From assembly GCF_003710815.1 (NCBI RefSeq), contig NZ_RHHP01000001.1, positions 124,001-188,000 on the forward strand: DNA of 64,000 nt. Reading direction: 5' to 3'. The position numbers and the translations under genes are program-made. Positions 51,936 through 59,921 of the stretch are shown in pieces. The notes below the pieces were generated by a model. That model was given only the letters and a program-made list of their open reading frames with translations, searched no databases and was not told the DNA's origin. The first letter of the stretch is position 1, and every line of letters starts with the position of its first letter. The stretch is from Brevibacillus centrosporus. GTDB lineage: Bacteria; Bacillota; Bacilli; Brevibacillales; Brevibacillaceae.

Positions 51936-53009
51936 TTATCTTGACGCCAAAGAAATGACCAGCGACTTCGGTTGTTCGTCACGATGCACGACGAGCAACT
52001 GATTCCCTTCTGAAGACCAGCTTCCTCTCACCACTTGCTCTCCAAACAGGTTCAACAGCTCCAGCTCTTTTGAAGCGAATGGTTTTTCGTCCACTTGAGC
52101 TTCCACCAATCCCCCTTCTGGCGATGTGTACGTGAGAGCAGCATTTTGACTCCAAGACGGCCACTTGCCATCTCCTAGAACGGAAATATTTCCTGTCCGC
52201 ACTTCCATGACCTGTACTTTTCCCGCCTTCGTATAAGCCAGAAAACGGCCATCCGGCGACCATTCCGGCTGCGAGCCCTCCGCCAGCTTCCACTCCTGAA
52301 AAGAAACGGTACTGCTCACCCAAATTTCCTCGACCCCGTCTTTTATCCTCGTGTAGGCGATCGTCTCGTCGCCTGGAGACCATGCAGGAGAATGATAGGT
52401 GACGTTCTCCTCTTCCTTTAGCAAGCGACTGCTGCTCACGTTATTTTGGTCAGGAATGTCGACGATCCAGATCCTCGCTTGTTTTCCGCTCTGCTCGACG
52501 ACAGCGACCTGTTCATTGTGATTGGCCCAAGATAAAGCGCGATATTCTCCGTCCGTAGCTGGTAAAGAGATATTCTCGGGATGTTTCTTTTCATCTACGG
52601 AAACCGTACGAATCACCGATGGAGACACGAGGTAGGCAACCTCTTTTCCCGTAGGATCGATATCGACCTGCTCCTCCGTGGTATGTGCAGGCAACGTCAG
52701 TAAGCCTTGCTTGTCTACGGCTAGAACGTCTTTTTCCCACCACGAATAGACCCCAACCGTGATCGCAGCAATCATGACTGCGGCGCAAACACGAAGCAGC
52801 TTTTTCCGGCTGTGCGGCATTTTCACCACAACCGAATCCGTTTTTTGCAGCTCCAGCTCCTTCATCCTCTGGAGCAGCTGCTTTTTCAGTTCCGTTTTTA
52901 ATTGATAATTGACCGGAACAGCTTGGCGCATCTCCTGCAAATGGGATAGCAGCGATGTGACCGTCTGCTCGTCCGTTCGGTCCCGGGGGATTCGATCCTC
53001 TTCTTTCAT
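51936..53009 (-). CDS. Putative anti-sigma factor with extracytoplasmic TolB-like propeller
   Basis: A 357-residue single-pass membrane protein. A cytoplasmic N-terminus of about 70 residues (LLSHLQEMRQAVPVNYQLKTELKKQLLQRMKE) precedes one helix (LLRVCAAVMIAAITVGVYSWW, about 71-91) and an outside domain with repeated WSP-type blade motifs: PAWSPGDETIAYTR, PEWSPDGRFLAYTK, PSWSQNAALTYTS, GSWSSEGNQLLVV. The start overlaps the sigma gene stop by four bases (ATGA). This topology beside an ECF sigma factor is the usual basis for calling an anti-sigma factor; the zinc-binding motif of ZAS domains is absent, so this is inference. Confidence 0.7.
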   Translation of the reverse strand: MKEEDRIPRDRTDEQTVTSLLSHLQEMRQAVPVNYQLKTELKKQLLQRMKELELQKTDSVVVKMPHSRKKLLRVCAAVMIAAITVGVYSWWEKDVLAVDKQGLLTLPAHTTEEQVDIDPTGKEVAYLVSPSVIRTVSVDEKKHPENISLPATDGEYRALSWANHNEQVAVVEQSGKQARIWIVDIPDQNNVSSSRLLKEEENVTYHSPAWSPGDETIAYTRIKDGVEEIWVSSTVSFQEWKLAEGSQPEWSPDGRFLAYTKAGKVQVMEVRTGNISVLGDGKWPSWSQNAALTYTSPEGGLVEAQVDEKPFASKELELLNLFGEQVVRGSWSSEGNQLLVVHRDEQPKSLVISLASR

Positions 53010-53569
53010 TCGGACTCCCCCTTTTCGTACATCTTTTGAAGTTTTTGAAGCCCTCTGTATGAAATCATTTTTATGCTCGACTCCGTCTTGCCCAAGACTT
53101 CTGCCACTTGCGCAATTTTGAGATCGGCAAAATAGCGGAGCATCAGAACGTCCTTCTGATCTTGGGACAACAAATCAAGCCGGTCTCGAAGCAGGCGTAT
53201 TTCTTCCTTGGTCAACGCCTGCCTCTCCGGCTGCCATGTATCGTCCTGTTCTGCCCCAAGCAAATCTTCCTGATCGACGGGCAGCTCCCTGTTCTTCCGC
53301 ACGAAATCCACAAACGTGTTGTGAGCGATGCGGAAGATCCAGGAAGCGAACGGACTTGTTCTGCTGTATTGTTCAAATTTTTCCAGCGCTTTTAAAAATA
53401 CCACCGTGGTCAAATCGTCTGCATCCCAGGGATTTTGCACACGGCATCGCAAATAACGATTGACGCGATCAAAATACTCGTCATACAGTTCTGTAAATGG
53501 ACGTGACTCATAGAAGTCCCCGTTTGATTGGGCCGATGGTTGCGCGGAACGCTCAATTGCCATTCCCAT
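53006..53569 (-). CDS. ECF-type RNA polymerase sigma factor
   Basis: A 187-residue sigma-70 family protein with only regions 2 and 4. Region 2: FTELYDEYFDRVNRYLRCRVQNPWDADDLTTVVFLKALEKFEQY then FASWIFRIAHNTFVDFVRK. Region 4: LDLLSQDQKDVLMLRYFADLKIAQVAEVLGKTESSIKMISYRGLQKL, the helix-turn-helix that reads -35. ATG follows GGAGGAAAACGCA. First gene of a five- or six-gene operon of overlapping genes; it probably directs its own operon in response to a signal seen by the following gene. Confidence 0.92.
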   Translation of the reverse strand: MGMAIERSAQPSAQSNGDFYESRPFTELYDEYFDRVNRYLRCRVQNPWDADDLTTVVFLKALEKFEQYSRTSPFASWIFRIAHNTFVDFVRKNRELPVDQEDLLGAEQDDTWQPERQALTKEEIRLLRDRLDLLSQDQKDVLMLRYFADLKIAQVAEVLGKTESSIKMISYRGLQKLQKMYEKGESE

Positions 53570-53709
53570 TGCGTTTTCCTCCAGCCTGACAGCACAGCTT
53601 TCGATTTACCCAAATCGATTTCCCGGCTCAGACATACTTGTTCTACTTTAACTAGGTAATACGTTTTGAACAAGAAGAAAGTAACAAGCTGCGGGAAATT
53701 TTTTTCCAA

Positions 53710-54858
53710 CTATTTTCCTAGGGCCCGATCCAGTTCTTCTATAATGTCTGCTGCCGATTCAATCCCAACAGACAATCGAACCAGCCCCATGGTTATCCCT
53801 GTAGCTTGTCGCTGTTCTTCGGTAAAGGCACGATGCGAAGTCGTAACTGGATGCGATACCGACGTTTCCACACCGGCCATTGAGGGTGCAAATTTGATCC
53901 ATTCCAGCGCGCGGTAAAAGTCATAGATGCTTCTCTCGTCCGCGAGCGTAAAGGAAACCATCGCTCCCTGCTTTTGACGCGCGAAAAAGGAAGTCGACTC
54001 CTCAGAAGGGTAGTACACCGTTTTCACAGCTGGATGCTGTTTCAGGAAATTCGCAACTTCGCGGGCGTTGTCACATTGACGTTCCATTCTCAGCGCCAGC
54101 GTTTTCAAGCCTCTGGACGTCAGCCAAGCCTCAAACGGGCTGAGCGAGGCGCCATAATTGCTCACAATCTCCCGTGCTCTTCCCAGCAGCTCCGCATTCC
54201 CGACCAAAACGCCAGAAGTGACGTCGCTGTGACCACCGATGTACTTGGTGGCACTATGAACGACGAGGTCCGCACCAAGGGACAGCGGCTGTACCAGATA
54301 AGGAGTCGCAAACGTATTGTCTATCATCACTGTAAGTCCGTGGCTTTTTGCCTGTTTGATCCAAAAAGGCATGTCGGCAACGGTCAATAGCGGGTTCGTG
54401 ATCGTTTCCATGAAAAAGAGTTTGGTCGTTGAACGAATATGGTCAGAAAGGGATTCCAATTCGTTCAAGTTAATACATTCCAGCTCGATCTGGAAACGGG
54501 TGAGCTCTTTATTGAGCAAAGCATAGGTACCGCCGTAGATTTCATGGGAAGCCAGCACATGATCGCCTGGCTGGAGTACAGCGAGAAGTCCTGCCATGAT
54601 CGCCCCCATCCCAGAGGATGCACTCACACCTGCAGCTGCGCCTTCCAAGGCTGCAATCGCGTCCGCAAGCTCCGCCTGATTGGGGTTGCCGTTCCGTGTA
54701 TACAGGTATTCTCCTTCACCTGTATAATATTTTTCCACTTCTTCCAAGCCTTCAAATGCAAAAACAGATGTCTGGTAGATAGGCGTTGACTTACTCTGCA
54801 CTTGCCGCAATGGTTGATGCCCGATATGTACGGTCTTTGTTTCAAATCTTTCCCCCAT
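53710..54858 (-). CDS. Cystathionine/methionine gamma-lyase-type PLP enzyme
   Basis: A 382-residue PLP enzyme of the Cys/Met metabolism family. GEYLYTRNGNPNQAELADAIAALEGAAAGVSASSGMGAI holds the cofactor-contacting YTR-GNP, SHEIYGGTY stacks on the ring, VMIDNTFATPYLVQPL carries the Asp, and HSATKYIGGHSDVTSG has the catalytic Lys. Residues typical of gamma-lyase and cystathionine gamma-synthase overlap; the substrate is therefore open (cystathionine, methionine or O-acylhomoserine). ATG 54858 was preferred to a GTG three codons earlier. Stands alone. Confidence 0.9.
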   Translation of the reverse strand: MGERFETKTVHIGHQPLRQVQSKSTPIYQTSVFAFEGLEEVEKYYTGEGEYLYTRNGNPNQAELADAIAALEGAAAGVSASSGMGAIMAGLLAVLQPGDHVLASHEIYGGTYALLNKELTRFQIELECINLNELESLSDHIRSTTKLFFMETITNPLLTVADMPFWIKQAKSHGLTVMIDNTFATPYLVQPLSLGADLVVHSATKYIGGHSDVTSGVLVGNAELLGRAREIVSNYGASLSPFEAWLTSRGLKTLALRMERQCDNAREVANFLKQHPAVKTVYYPSEESTSFFARQKQGAMVSFTLADERSIYDFYRALEWIKFAPSMAGVETSVSHPVTTSHRAFTEEQRQATGITMGLVRLSVGIESAADIIEELDRALGK

Positions 54859-54926
54859 GCTGATCACCCAACCCTTTTTCTCCCATCATATCACGAGAAA
54901 AGGAATCAATACTAGAGAATAGACGA

Positions 54927-54957
54927 TTGGCGTTCTCCCTATCAGGTGTGTTATAAT
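54927..54957 (+). promoter_or_regulatory. Predicted promoter of the cyclophilin lipoprotein gene
   Basis: A perfect -10 TATAAT at 54952-54957 with TTGGCG 19 bases upstream (54927-54932). Spacing is slightly long. It lies 50 bases before the start codon. Confidence 0.45.
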
Positions 54958-55006
54958 TCGGAACCGTAAACTCCTATTCAGGAAGAAGCAAAGGAAGGTG
55001 CTTGAG

Positions 55007-55702
55007 ATGAAAAGACTGATACCTACCATTTTCGCTTGTCTGACAGCGATCGCTTTGGTTACAGGTTGCTCCAGCGCAAGTAACGAGAGTGCTCCACCGA
55101 CACAGCCGACAGCTCCAGCTGAAACTCCATCGAAGGAGCCTGCCCAACCACCTGGACCAACCGGTGCGAAAAAGTATGAGAAAGCTCCTGCTATGCAAAT
55201 TGACAAAGCGAAAACATACCAAGCGAAGGTCTCTACAACCATGGGTGACTTTACGATTGATTTGTTTGCAAAGGACGCCCCTATTGCCGTAAATAATTTC
55301 GTTTTCCTTGCAAAGGACAAGTTTTATGACGGAGTTACTTTCCATCGAATCATTAAAGATTTCATGATCCAAACAGGCGACCCGCTTGGTACTGGGGTTG
55401 GAGGTCCAGGCTATACGTTTGAGGACGAGCTGAACAACGGTCATAAATACGAGGCTGGTGTTGTCGCCATGGCAAATGCAGGCCCGAACACGAATGGCAG
55501 TCAATTTTTCATCGGAACGGGGAAAGATGTCGAGGGATTGAAAAACTCTCCGAACTACACCATTTTCGGTAAAGTTAGCGGCGGTATGGATGTCGTTCAA
55601 AAAATCGCGGCAACCAAAGTCAAAAACAATCCAGAAACAGGAGAGCCTAGCACTCCGGAACAAACGATTAAAATCAATTCTGTGACCATCACGGAGAAAT
55701 AA
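55007..55702 (+). CDS. Lipoprotein peptidyl-prolyl isomerase (cyclophilin type)
   Basis: A 231-residue exported cyclophilin. Signal peptide with lipobox ALVTGC, a Pro/Ala-rich linker of about 50 residues, then the cyclophilin domain: TFHRIIKDFMIQTGDP with catalytic Arg and Phe, GVVAMANAGPNTNGSQFFI, and YTIFGKVSGGMDVV. It probably helps fold secreted proteins on the outer face of the membrane. ATG 55007 has AAGGAAGGTG upstream. A strong terminator follows. Confidence 0.93.
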   Translation: MKRLIPTIFACLTAIALVTGCSSASNESAPPTQPTAPAETPSKEPAQPPGPTGAKKYEKAPAMQIDKAKTYQAKVSTTMGDFTIDLFAKDAPIAVNNFVFLAKDKFYDGVTFHRIIKDFMIQTGDPLGTGVGGPGYTFEDELNNGHKYEAGVVAMANAGPNTNGSQFFIGTGKDVEGLKNSPNYTIFGKVSGGMDVVQKIAATKVKNNPETGEPSTPEQTIKINSVTITEK

Positions 55703-55716
55703 GCGAGCGCATGACA

Positions 55717-55747
55717 ACACCACTGCTTTTTGTGCAGTGGTGTTTTT
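55717..55747 (+). terminator. Intrinsic terminator
   Basis: ACACCACTGC (55717-55726) and GCAGTGGTGT (55734-55743) pair perfectly; TTTT follows. Confidence 0.85.
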
Positions 55748-55796
55748 ATGTCAGCTAGCCTGAAATATGTTCACCAAGGATTGAAGAAACAGTGAC

Positions 55797-56141
55797 AGCA
55801 GCAAATTACTTAACCCGATATTTGTGAGTCAAACGATCAGAGCAGACGTGCATATTTACTCTCTGGGAGAAGTTACCTACTCGGTAGGAGCTGTAGCAGC
55901 TGGCCTCCTGTTTCCTTTTCTCACTCAAAAAATGGGAGCTTTTTCATACATGGTTTCGCATTACTTGTTGATGGCATTTGCCCTCGTGCTGACGGTTACT
56001 CTACCCTACTGCTGGATTTTTGTTCTCTTATCCACCATTTTAGGCGGGGGCAACGTTTCCACTCGTCTGGTTCGCCAGACTCTGTACATGGAGCTGCTGG
56101 GCTATTTCAGTCTGGCAAGCCTTTTGGTCATGCTGCAATAG
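55797..56141 (+). pseudogene. Remnant of an MFS transporter
   Basis: About 115 codons resembling an internal part of an MFS permease: NPIFVSQTIRADVHIYSLGEVTYSVGAVAAGLLFPFL, then SYMVSHYLLMAFALVLTVTLPYCWIFVLLSTILGGGNVSTRLVRQTLYMEL, typical of helices 7-10. The first half of the protein is missing, with a stop shortly upstream, and after YMEL it skips to a final LGYFSLASLLVMLQ. No convincing start with ribosome site. Too short to be a functional transporter. Confidence 0.7.
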
Positions 56142-56157
56142 GGATCGCTTTGTCGCC

Positions 56158-56196
56158 AAGCCAGTCAACACTTTCCATTTGTGTTTCGACTGGCTT
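56158..56196. terminator. Hairpin behind the MFS remnant
   Basis: AAGCCAGTCAACAC (56158-56171) pairs with GTGTT-TC-GACTGGCTT (56181-56196), 14 pairs with a two-base bulge. The T-run is poor. Likely the old MFS terminator; the rest of 56197-56395 holds no gene. Confidence 0.45.
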
Positions 56197-56406
56197 GTTC
56201 CATGTATTCCCTTTCGCTTGATTCCCTCAGCAATGACGCGGACGAAAAGCTACAGAAAAATAGTCCAAAATGATTCTTGTGCAATGGACTTGTAGTTCCA
56301 TGGAACCATTTCCCTCTTGAACCATTCCGACAATGCCGATACACTTGCATAAGTCCCGATTCGCTTCCGCATTCAAAAGCAAAAAGCGATAAGGAGTGGT
56401 TCCCGT

Positions 56407-57036
56407 ATGTTGACACACGAAGCGCGATTGCGCTTTTTATTCTGGATCAATGGTTTTGGCTTCATGCTTTTATGCCTTTTCGTCACGCCGACAAGTGCCA
56501 CCGCACCACATTTCAAGGTAGCAGCACCTGCACTCGCAGACAAATCATCCACCCCCAAAAGTGTTGCCATACCGGAAACAAAAGCAAAATCGATTGCTCC
56601 AGCCACAAACGGAAAGAGCCCTAGTGTCTCGGTAAGCCGAGATCAGCGGCCAAAATTGATACGCAATGGTAAGGTGAAAGTATCGGAGCGCGAAATGGAA
56701 CTGCTCGCCCGGCTTGTTTATGCGGAAAGCCGTGGTGAACCGTATGAGGGGCAAGTAGCAATTGCTGCTGTCGTATTGAATCGGGTAGCATCATCAGAAT
56801 TCCCCAATTCGGTTCGGGAGGTCATTTTTGCTCCCAATGCATTTTCGCCAGTAAATGGCGATCATCTCTCTCAGAAGACAAATGAAAGTGCTCGAAAAGC
56901 AGTGCAAGATGCGGTAAATGGAAAAGATCCAACGAATGGATCCCTTTACTTCTTCAATCCTGATACAGCTACGTCCAAGTGGATTTGGTCGAGACCACAA
57001 ACGGTTGTCATCGGAAATCATAGATTTGCCAGATAA
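56407..57036 (+). CDS. SleB-like cell-wall hydrolase
   Basis: A 209-residue exported protein. Membrane/signal helix at about 10-32, a Lys/Ser/Pro linker to 90, then a Hydrolase_2 (SleB catalytic) domain: EREMELLARLVYAESRGEPYEGQVAIAAVVLNRVASSEFPNSV, with the catalytic Glu in YAESRGEP, and later GSLYFFNPDTATSKWIWSR. SleB/CwlJ enzymes cut the spore cortex; the lack of a peptidoglycan-binding repeat makes this a shorter relative, possibly for sporulation or vegetative wall turnover. AAGGAG precedes the ATG. Confidence 0.9.
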   Translation: MLTHEARLRFLFWINGFGFMLLCLFVTPTSATAPHFKVAAPALADKSSTPKSVAIPETKAKSIAPATNGKSPSVSVSRDQRPKLIRNGKVKVSEREMELLARLVYAESRGEPYEGQVAIAAVVLNRVASSEFPNSVREVIFAPNAFSPVNGDHLSQKTNESARKAVQDAVNGKDPTNGSLYFFNPDTATSKWIWSRPQTVVIGNHRFAR

Positions 57037-57155
57037 AGAGGTCAAAACAAAAGTTGAAAAAGTAAGAGCAGAAAAATTTAATAATACTTTATTTTTATTT
57101 AATCTGTATTTTACTTTTACTTGCTATCTTTGTATCGTAAGCACTTTTTCAACGC

Positions 57156-57255
57156 ATTGAGAAAAAGCCCGATGTTCTACTTTGAATGTTGATCCTTGCT
57201 ATGCTTTGGGTGAGAGCAAAGCATGCTATCTGGATCGATCGGTTTTTTTCTCAAT
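57156..57255 (+). ncRNA. Long imperfect palindrome, candidate structured RNA
   Basis: ATTGAGAAAAAGCCCGAT (57156-57173) pairs with ATCGGTTTTTTTCTCAAT (57238-57255), two mismatches. Inside, GATCCTTGCTATGCTTTG (57191-57208) pairs imperfectly with CAAAGCATGCTATCTGGATC (57217-57236), leaving a one-sided internal loop (57174-57190) and a small apical loop. An AT-rich stretch with promoter-like bases (57051-57150) precedes it, and a strong terminator follows at 57271. It could be a small RNA, a processed 3' end of the SleB-like transcript, or a MITE-like element. No known RNA family was recognised. Confidence 0.4.
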
Positions 57256-57270
57256 CGCCCCCAATACTTA

Positions 57271-57303
57271 GGCATTCCCCAAAAGGGAATGCCTCTTTTT
57301 TTT
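57271..57303 (+). terminator. Strong intrinsic terminator
   Basis: GGCATTCCC-caaaa-GGGAATGCC followed by a C and nine T bases. Confidence 0.9.
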
Positions 57304-57366
57304 GCTTAGATGCCCTATGTTAGCTCTTTCTTCATGTATGCGTGTTTTGCAGAGATCGCGGCCAGC

Positions 57367-57513
57367 TCATTTCCTGACGCCAAATTGCTGATGGACCTGC
57401 TGTTCTGTCTCCAAGAGAGAGCTGGATGGAGGAGTCGTTTGGCGAAATGCCTCGCGCATCAGCCTAGTAAAGGTTTGCGCTTCTTCGGCTGCTGCCTTTT
57501 TGATCGTTATCAT
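57367..57513 (-). pseudogene. N-terminal stub of a GNAT acetyltransferase
   Basis: ATG 57513 (AAGGGATGG upstream) opens 48 codons, ITIKKAAAEEAQTFTRLMREAF and onward, the first strand and helix of a GNAT domain, then ends without the acetyl-CoA-binding half. It follows the SDR gene by 25 bases on the same strand. Probably a truncated former operon partner. Confidence 0.5.
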
Positions 57514-57538
57514 GCTATCCATCCCTTTACTTTCTTGT

Positions 57539-58303
57539 TTAGAACCCGTAGACAGACATACCGCCATCAACAGAGATCGTCTGGCCCGTAACATACGCTG
57601 CCGCATCCGAGGACAAGAAAATCGCCGGCCCAACTAAATCCTCTACATCTCCAATGCGCCCGCTCGGTGTACGCTGCAGAATTTCTTGAAGATATTCTTC
57701 ATCGCTTAGCAAAGCCTCCGTCAGTGGAGTGCGGAAATACCACGGCGCAATCGCATTGATATTTACCCCGAACTTGCTCCATTCCAGTGCCAGTACTTTG
57801 GTCATTTGGATGACTCCAGCTTTGCTCGAGCCGTATGCTATTCCTGTGCGCATCGCGACTACCCCTGCTACAGAAGCGATGTTGACAATGCGTCCATACT
57901 TTTGCTCGCACATGATTTTCCCTGCTGCCTGACACATGAAGAAGGACGCCTTCAAATTCAGGTCTACCACGCGATCCCATTCTTCCTCTGTCACTTCATT
58001 TGCTTTTTTTCGTATATTCATTCCTGCATTGTTGATCAGAATATGCAGCCCTCCCAATGCCTCTACGGTTTGGGCAACCACTTGCTCTGCGGCACCAGAC
58101 GCTGTCAAATCAGCTGTGATCGGGTACGCCTTGCCGCCTTTTGCCTCGATGGCTTGCACGGTCTCGTCCAGATCCTTCTGGGTACGCGCAACGACAGCCA
58201 CCTCGGCTCCAGCCTCAGCCAGGCCCAGTGCCAATGCTTTTCCGATTCCTCTCCCCGCTCCTGTTACAATTGCAGTCTTGCCAGTCAAATCAAATCGTGT
58301 CAT
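57539..58303 (-). CDS. SDR family oxidoreductase
   Basis: A 254-residue short-chain dehydrogenase: cofactor motif GAGRGIGKALA, NNAGMNIRK, catalytic Ser in IVNIASVAG, Tyr-x-x-x-Lys in AYGSSKAG, and C-terminal SDAAAYVTGQTISVDGG. The pattern resembles gluconate 5-dehydrogenase or 3-oxoacyl-ACP reductase-like enzymes; the substrate is open. ATG 58303 (GGGGAAG upstream) was chosen over an 18-codon extension. Confidence 0.92.
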   Translation of the reverse strand: MTRFDLTGKTAIVTGAGRGIGKALALGLAEAGAEVAVVARTQKDLDETVQAIEAKGGKAYPITADLTASGAAEQVVAQTVEALGGLHILINNAGMNIRKKANEVTEEEWDRVVDLNLKASFFMCQAAGKIMCEQKYGRIVNIASVAGVVAMRTGIAYGSSKAGVIQMTKVLALEWSKFGVNINAIAPWYFRTPLTEALLSDEEYLQEILQRTPSGRIGDVEDLVGPAIFLSSDAAAYVTGQTISVDGGMSVYGF

Positions 58304-58405
58304 ATTGCGTCTTCCCCTTTCTTTCGGTCCTGTAGTGAATTCTCTATCCATCGCCATTTCCCTTGTCTTTTGCTACAATATACCTGTCAGGAAGGAGGCA
58401 GGAGC

Positions 58406-58717
58406 GTGCGATTGTACAGTCAAATGACGTTAGCGGAATTACAGGAAGAAATGGAGCGTCTCCGTCAGCAGGCAGAGGAGAAAAAGAACGCGGGCGACGA
58501 TTCTCAATTTGGCATTATCCAGCAAAAATACTTTATGGCGAAATCGTATTACCTCGGCACGGATGAGTTTCGGATCGGCGGCAAATACAGTGTCCCTGAA
58601 TACGATCAGCCTTTCACCATCGATTATTTTAACGGGGTGTTTGCGTGGGGCCGTTTTCCCGATTCAGATGAGCAGACCGGTTTTCCTGTGGGAATGCTGG
58701 AAGATTGGTTTGGTTGA
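58406..58717 (+). CDS. YfhH family protein (DUF1811)
   Basis: A 103-residue cytosolic protein. YSQMTLAELQEEMERLRQQAEEKKNAG is a helical hairpin start, followed by EFRIGGKYSVPEYDQPFTIDYFNGVFAWGRF, as in Bacillus YfhH with its small barrel. GTG 58406 lies 7 bases behind GGAGG. Function unknown. Divergent from the SDR gene. Confidence 0.8.
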   Translation: MRLYSQMTLAELQEEMERLRQQAEEKKNAGDDSQFGIIQQKYFMAKSYYLGTDEFRIGGKYSVPEYDQPFTIDYFNGVFAWGRFPDSDEQTGFPVGMLEDWFG

Positions 58718-58834
58718 GGAAGGATATAGAAGAGGACAGGAGCTCTCTCCCGTCCTTTTTTCATTTCGCCCGAGCAAGCACGGCGTTTATTCCATCTGGA
58801 TATACTAACAAAAACGAAAGCGGGCTTTAGAACC

Positions 58835-59284
58835 ATGGACTGGATCAATGTCACCCTGCTCGTTCTCTTGGCCTTAGGGGTTTTCGGCAACAACGCGACT
58901 GTCTCGATTGCCGTCGGGATTCTTCTTTTAATGCGGCTTCTTCATCTCGAGCGATTCTTTCCCTTTCTCGAGCAATACGGCCTCCATGTCGGTATCATTG
59001 TCTTGACCATTGGGATCCTAAGTCCTCTGGCCAGCGGAAAAATCAAACCGGAATCCATATCCCAGCTCTTTACCAACTGGCAATCGGTATTAGCTGTTCT
59101 CGTAGGGATATTCGTCGCTTACTTGGCTGGAAAAGGTACGTCTCTCATGTCTGCAAACCCTTTTATTGTCACCGGACTACTGCTAGGAACCATCATCGGC
59201 GTGACATTCTTTCGAGGGGTTGCGGTAGGACCGCTCATTGCTGCAGGAATCCTCGCTTTTATCCTGCAATTTATCCCCAAATAA
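58835..59284 (+). CDS. DUF441 family membrane protein
   Basis: A 149-residue protein with four hydrophobic segments and the DUF441 (B. subtilis YtwI) pattern: LGVFGNNATVSIAVGILLLMRLL, FPFLEQYGLHVGIIVLTIGILSPLASGKI, GRGTSLM-like KGTSLMSANPFIVTGLLLGTIIGVTFFRGVAVGPLIAAGI. Function unknown. The ribosome site is weak. Convergent with the HesB-like gene; no terminator between them. Confidence 0.88.
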   Translation: MDWINVTLLVLLALGVFGNNATVSIAVGILLLMRLLHLERFFPFLEQYGLHVGIIVLTIGILSPLASGKIKPESISQLFTNWQSVLAVLVGIFVAYLAGKGTSLMSANPFIVTGLLLGTIIGVTFFRGVAVGPLIAAGILAFILQFIPK

Positions 59285-59289
59285 TGCCT

Positions 59290-59607
59290 TTATACCCAGC
59301 GATCTTTGAGCTGAATGCCATATGCCAGGATTTGTGCTGGGGTAACCAGGCGAAATCCTTGCTGTGGCCGATGATCGATGGTGAGTTTGTCGGTATCCAT
59401 GTGTTCGATGGTCTGCGAATCGATGGCGAGGGTTACCTCCCCGATTTTGATGACTTGATCCGTTGGGTTTGCTTCGTCCCACCATAACGCGTATTCCACA
59501 TTCATTCCGCATCCACCCACGAGTTCACCGTTGATCCGAATGGTTTGATCTGGGCGGCTGGCTGCTATGATTCGTTCCTTGGCTTCTTGGGTAATGGTTA
59601 CTTGCAT
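59290..59607 (-). CDS. HesB/IscA-like iron-sulfur biosynthesis-family protein
   Basis: A 105-residue protein with the HesB-like fold: VTITQEAKERIIAA at the start, GGCGMNVEYALWWDEA in the centre and DSQTIEHMDTDKLTIDH near the end. Only one of the three cysteines of true A-type carriers is present (GGCGM), so cluster transfer is doubtful; several Bacillales paralogues share this. GGGAGG precedes ATG. Confidence 0.8.
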   Translation of the reverse strand: MQVTITQEAKERIIAASRPDQTIRINGELVGGCGMNVEYALWWDEANPTDQVIKIGEVTLAIDSQTIEHMDTDKLTIDHRPQQGFRLVTPAQILAYGIQLKDRWV

Positions 59608-59710
59608 GGCTTGTATCCTCCCTTCCGTTTGCCCAATTTATAATTGGGATGCATCTTTTCTTTCATGATAGCATACAATGCTTGAAAGGCAGCAGAAAGG
59701 ACGATCTTCT

Positions 59711-59851
59711 ATGAACATTTACGAGCGAGATGGTATATTTGTCGCAGAAACAGAATTCCAATCGGAGCATGTTGTCATTTTTGCGGATACATGGGAAGAA
59801 GCAAAAGAGAAACTGTTTGTCAGACTTCTCGTATTAGAAATGATTGGATGA
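59711..59851 (+). CDS. Small 46-residue protein, unknown
   Basis: ATG 59711 follows AAAGGACGATCTTCT. The product NIYERDGIFVAETEFQSEHV then VIFADTWEEAKEKLFVRLLVLEMIG reads as a beta hairpin plus amphipathic helix and could be a small folded protein. A hairpin terminator lies directly behind. No family was recognised; ribosome site, length without stops and terminator support a real gene. Confidence 0.6.
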   Translation: MNIYERDGIFVAETEFQSEHVVIFADTWEEAKEKLFVRLLVLEMIG

Positions 59852-59856
59852 GTGAA

Positions 59857-59886
59857 GGCGGGTCGCCACCAAGACCTGCTTTTTTC
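59857..59886 (+). terminator. Intrinsic terminator of the 46-residue gene
   Basis: GCGGGTC and GACCTGC pair (one G-T), followed by TTTTTTC. Confidence 0.65.
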
Positions 59887-59921
59887 AACCTCAGAGTGCC
59901 ATCGAACAGAGGAGCTACTTC

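Noticed and set aside
57310..57591. 93-codon open frame on the plus strand
   Set aside because: Overlaps the GNAT stub and SDR 3' end, starts just after a strong terminator, no family.
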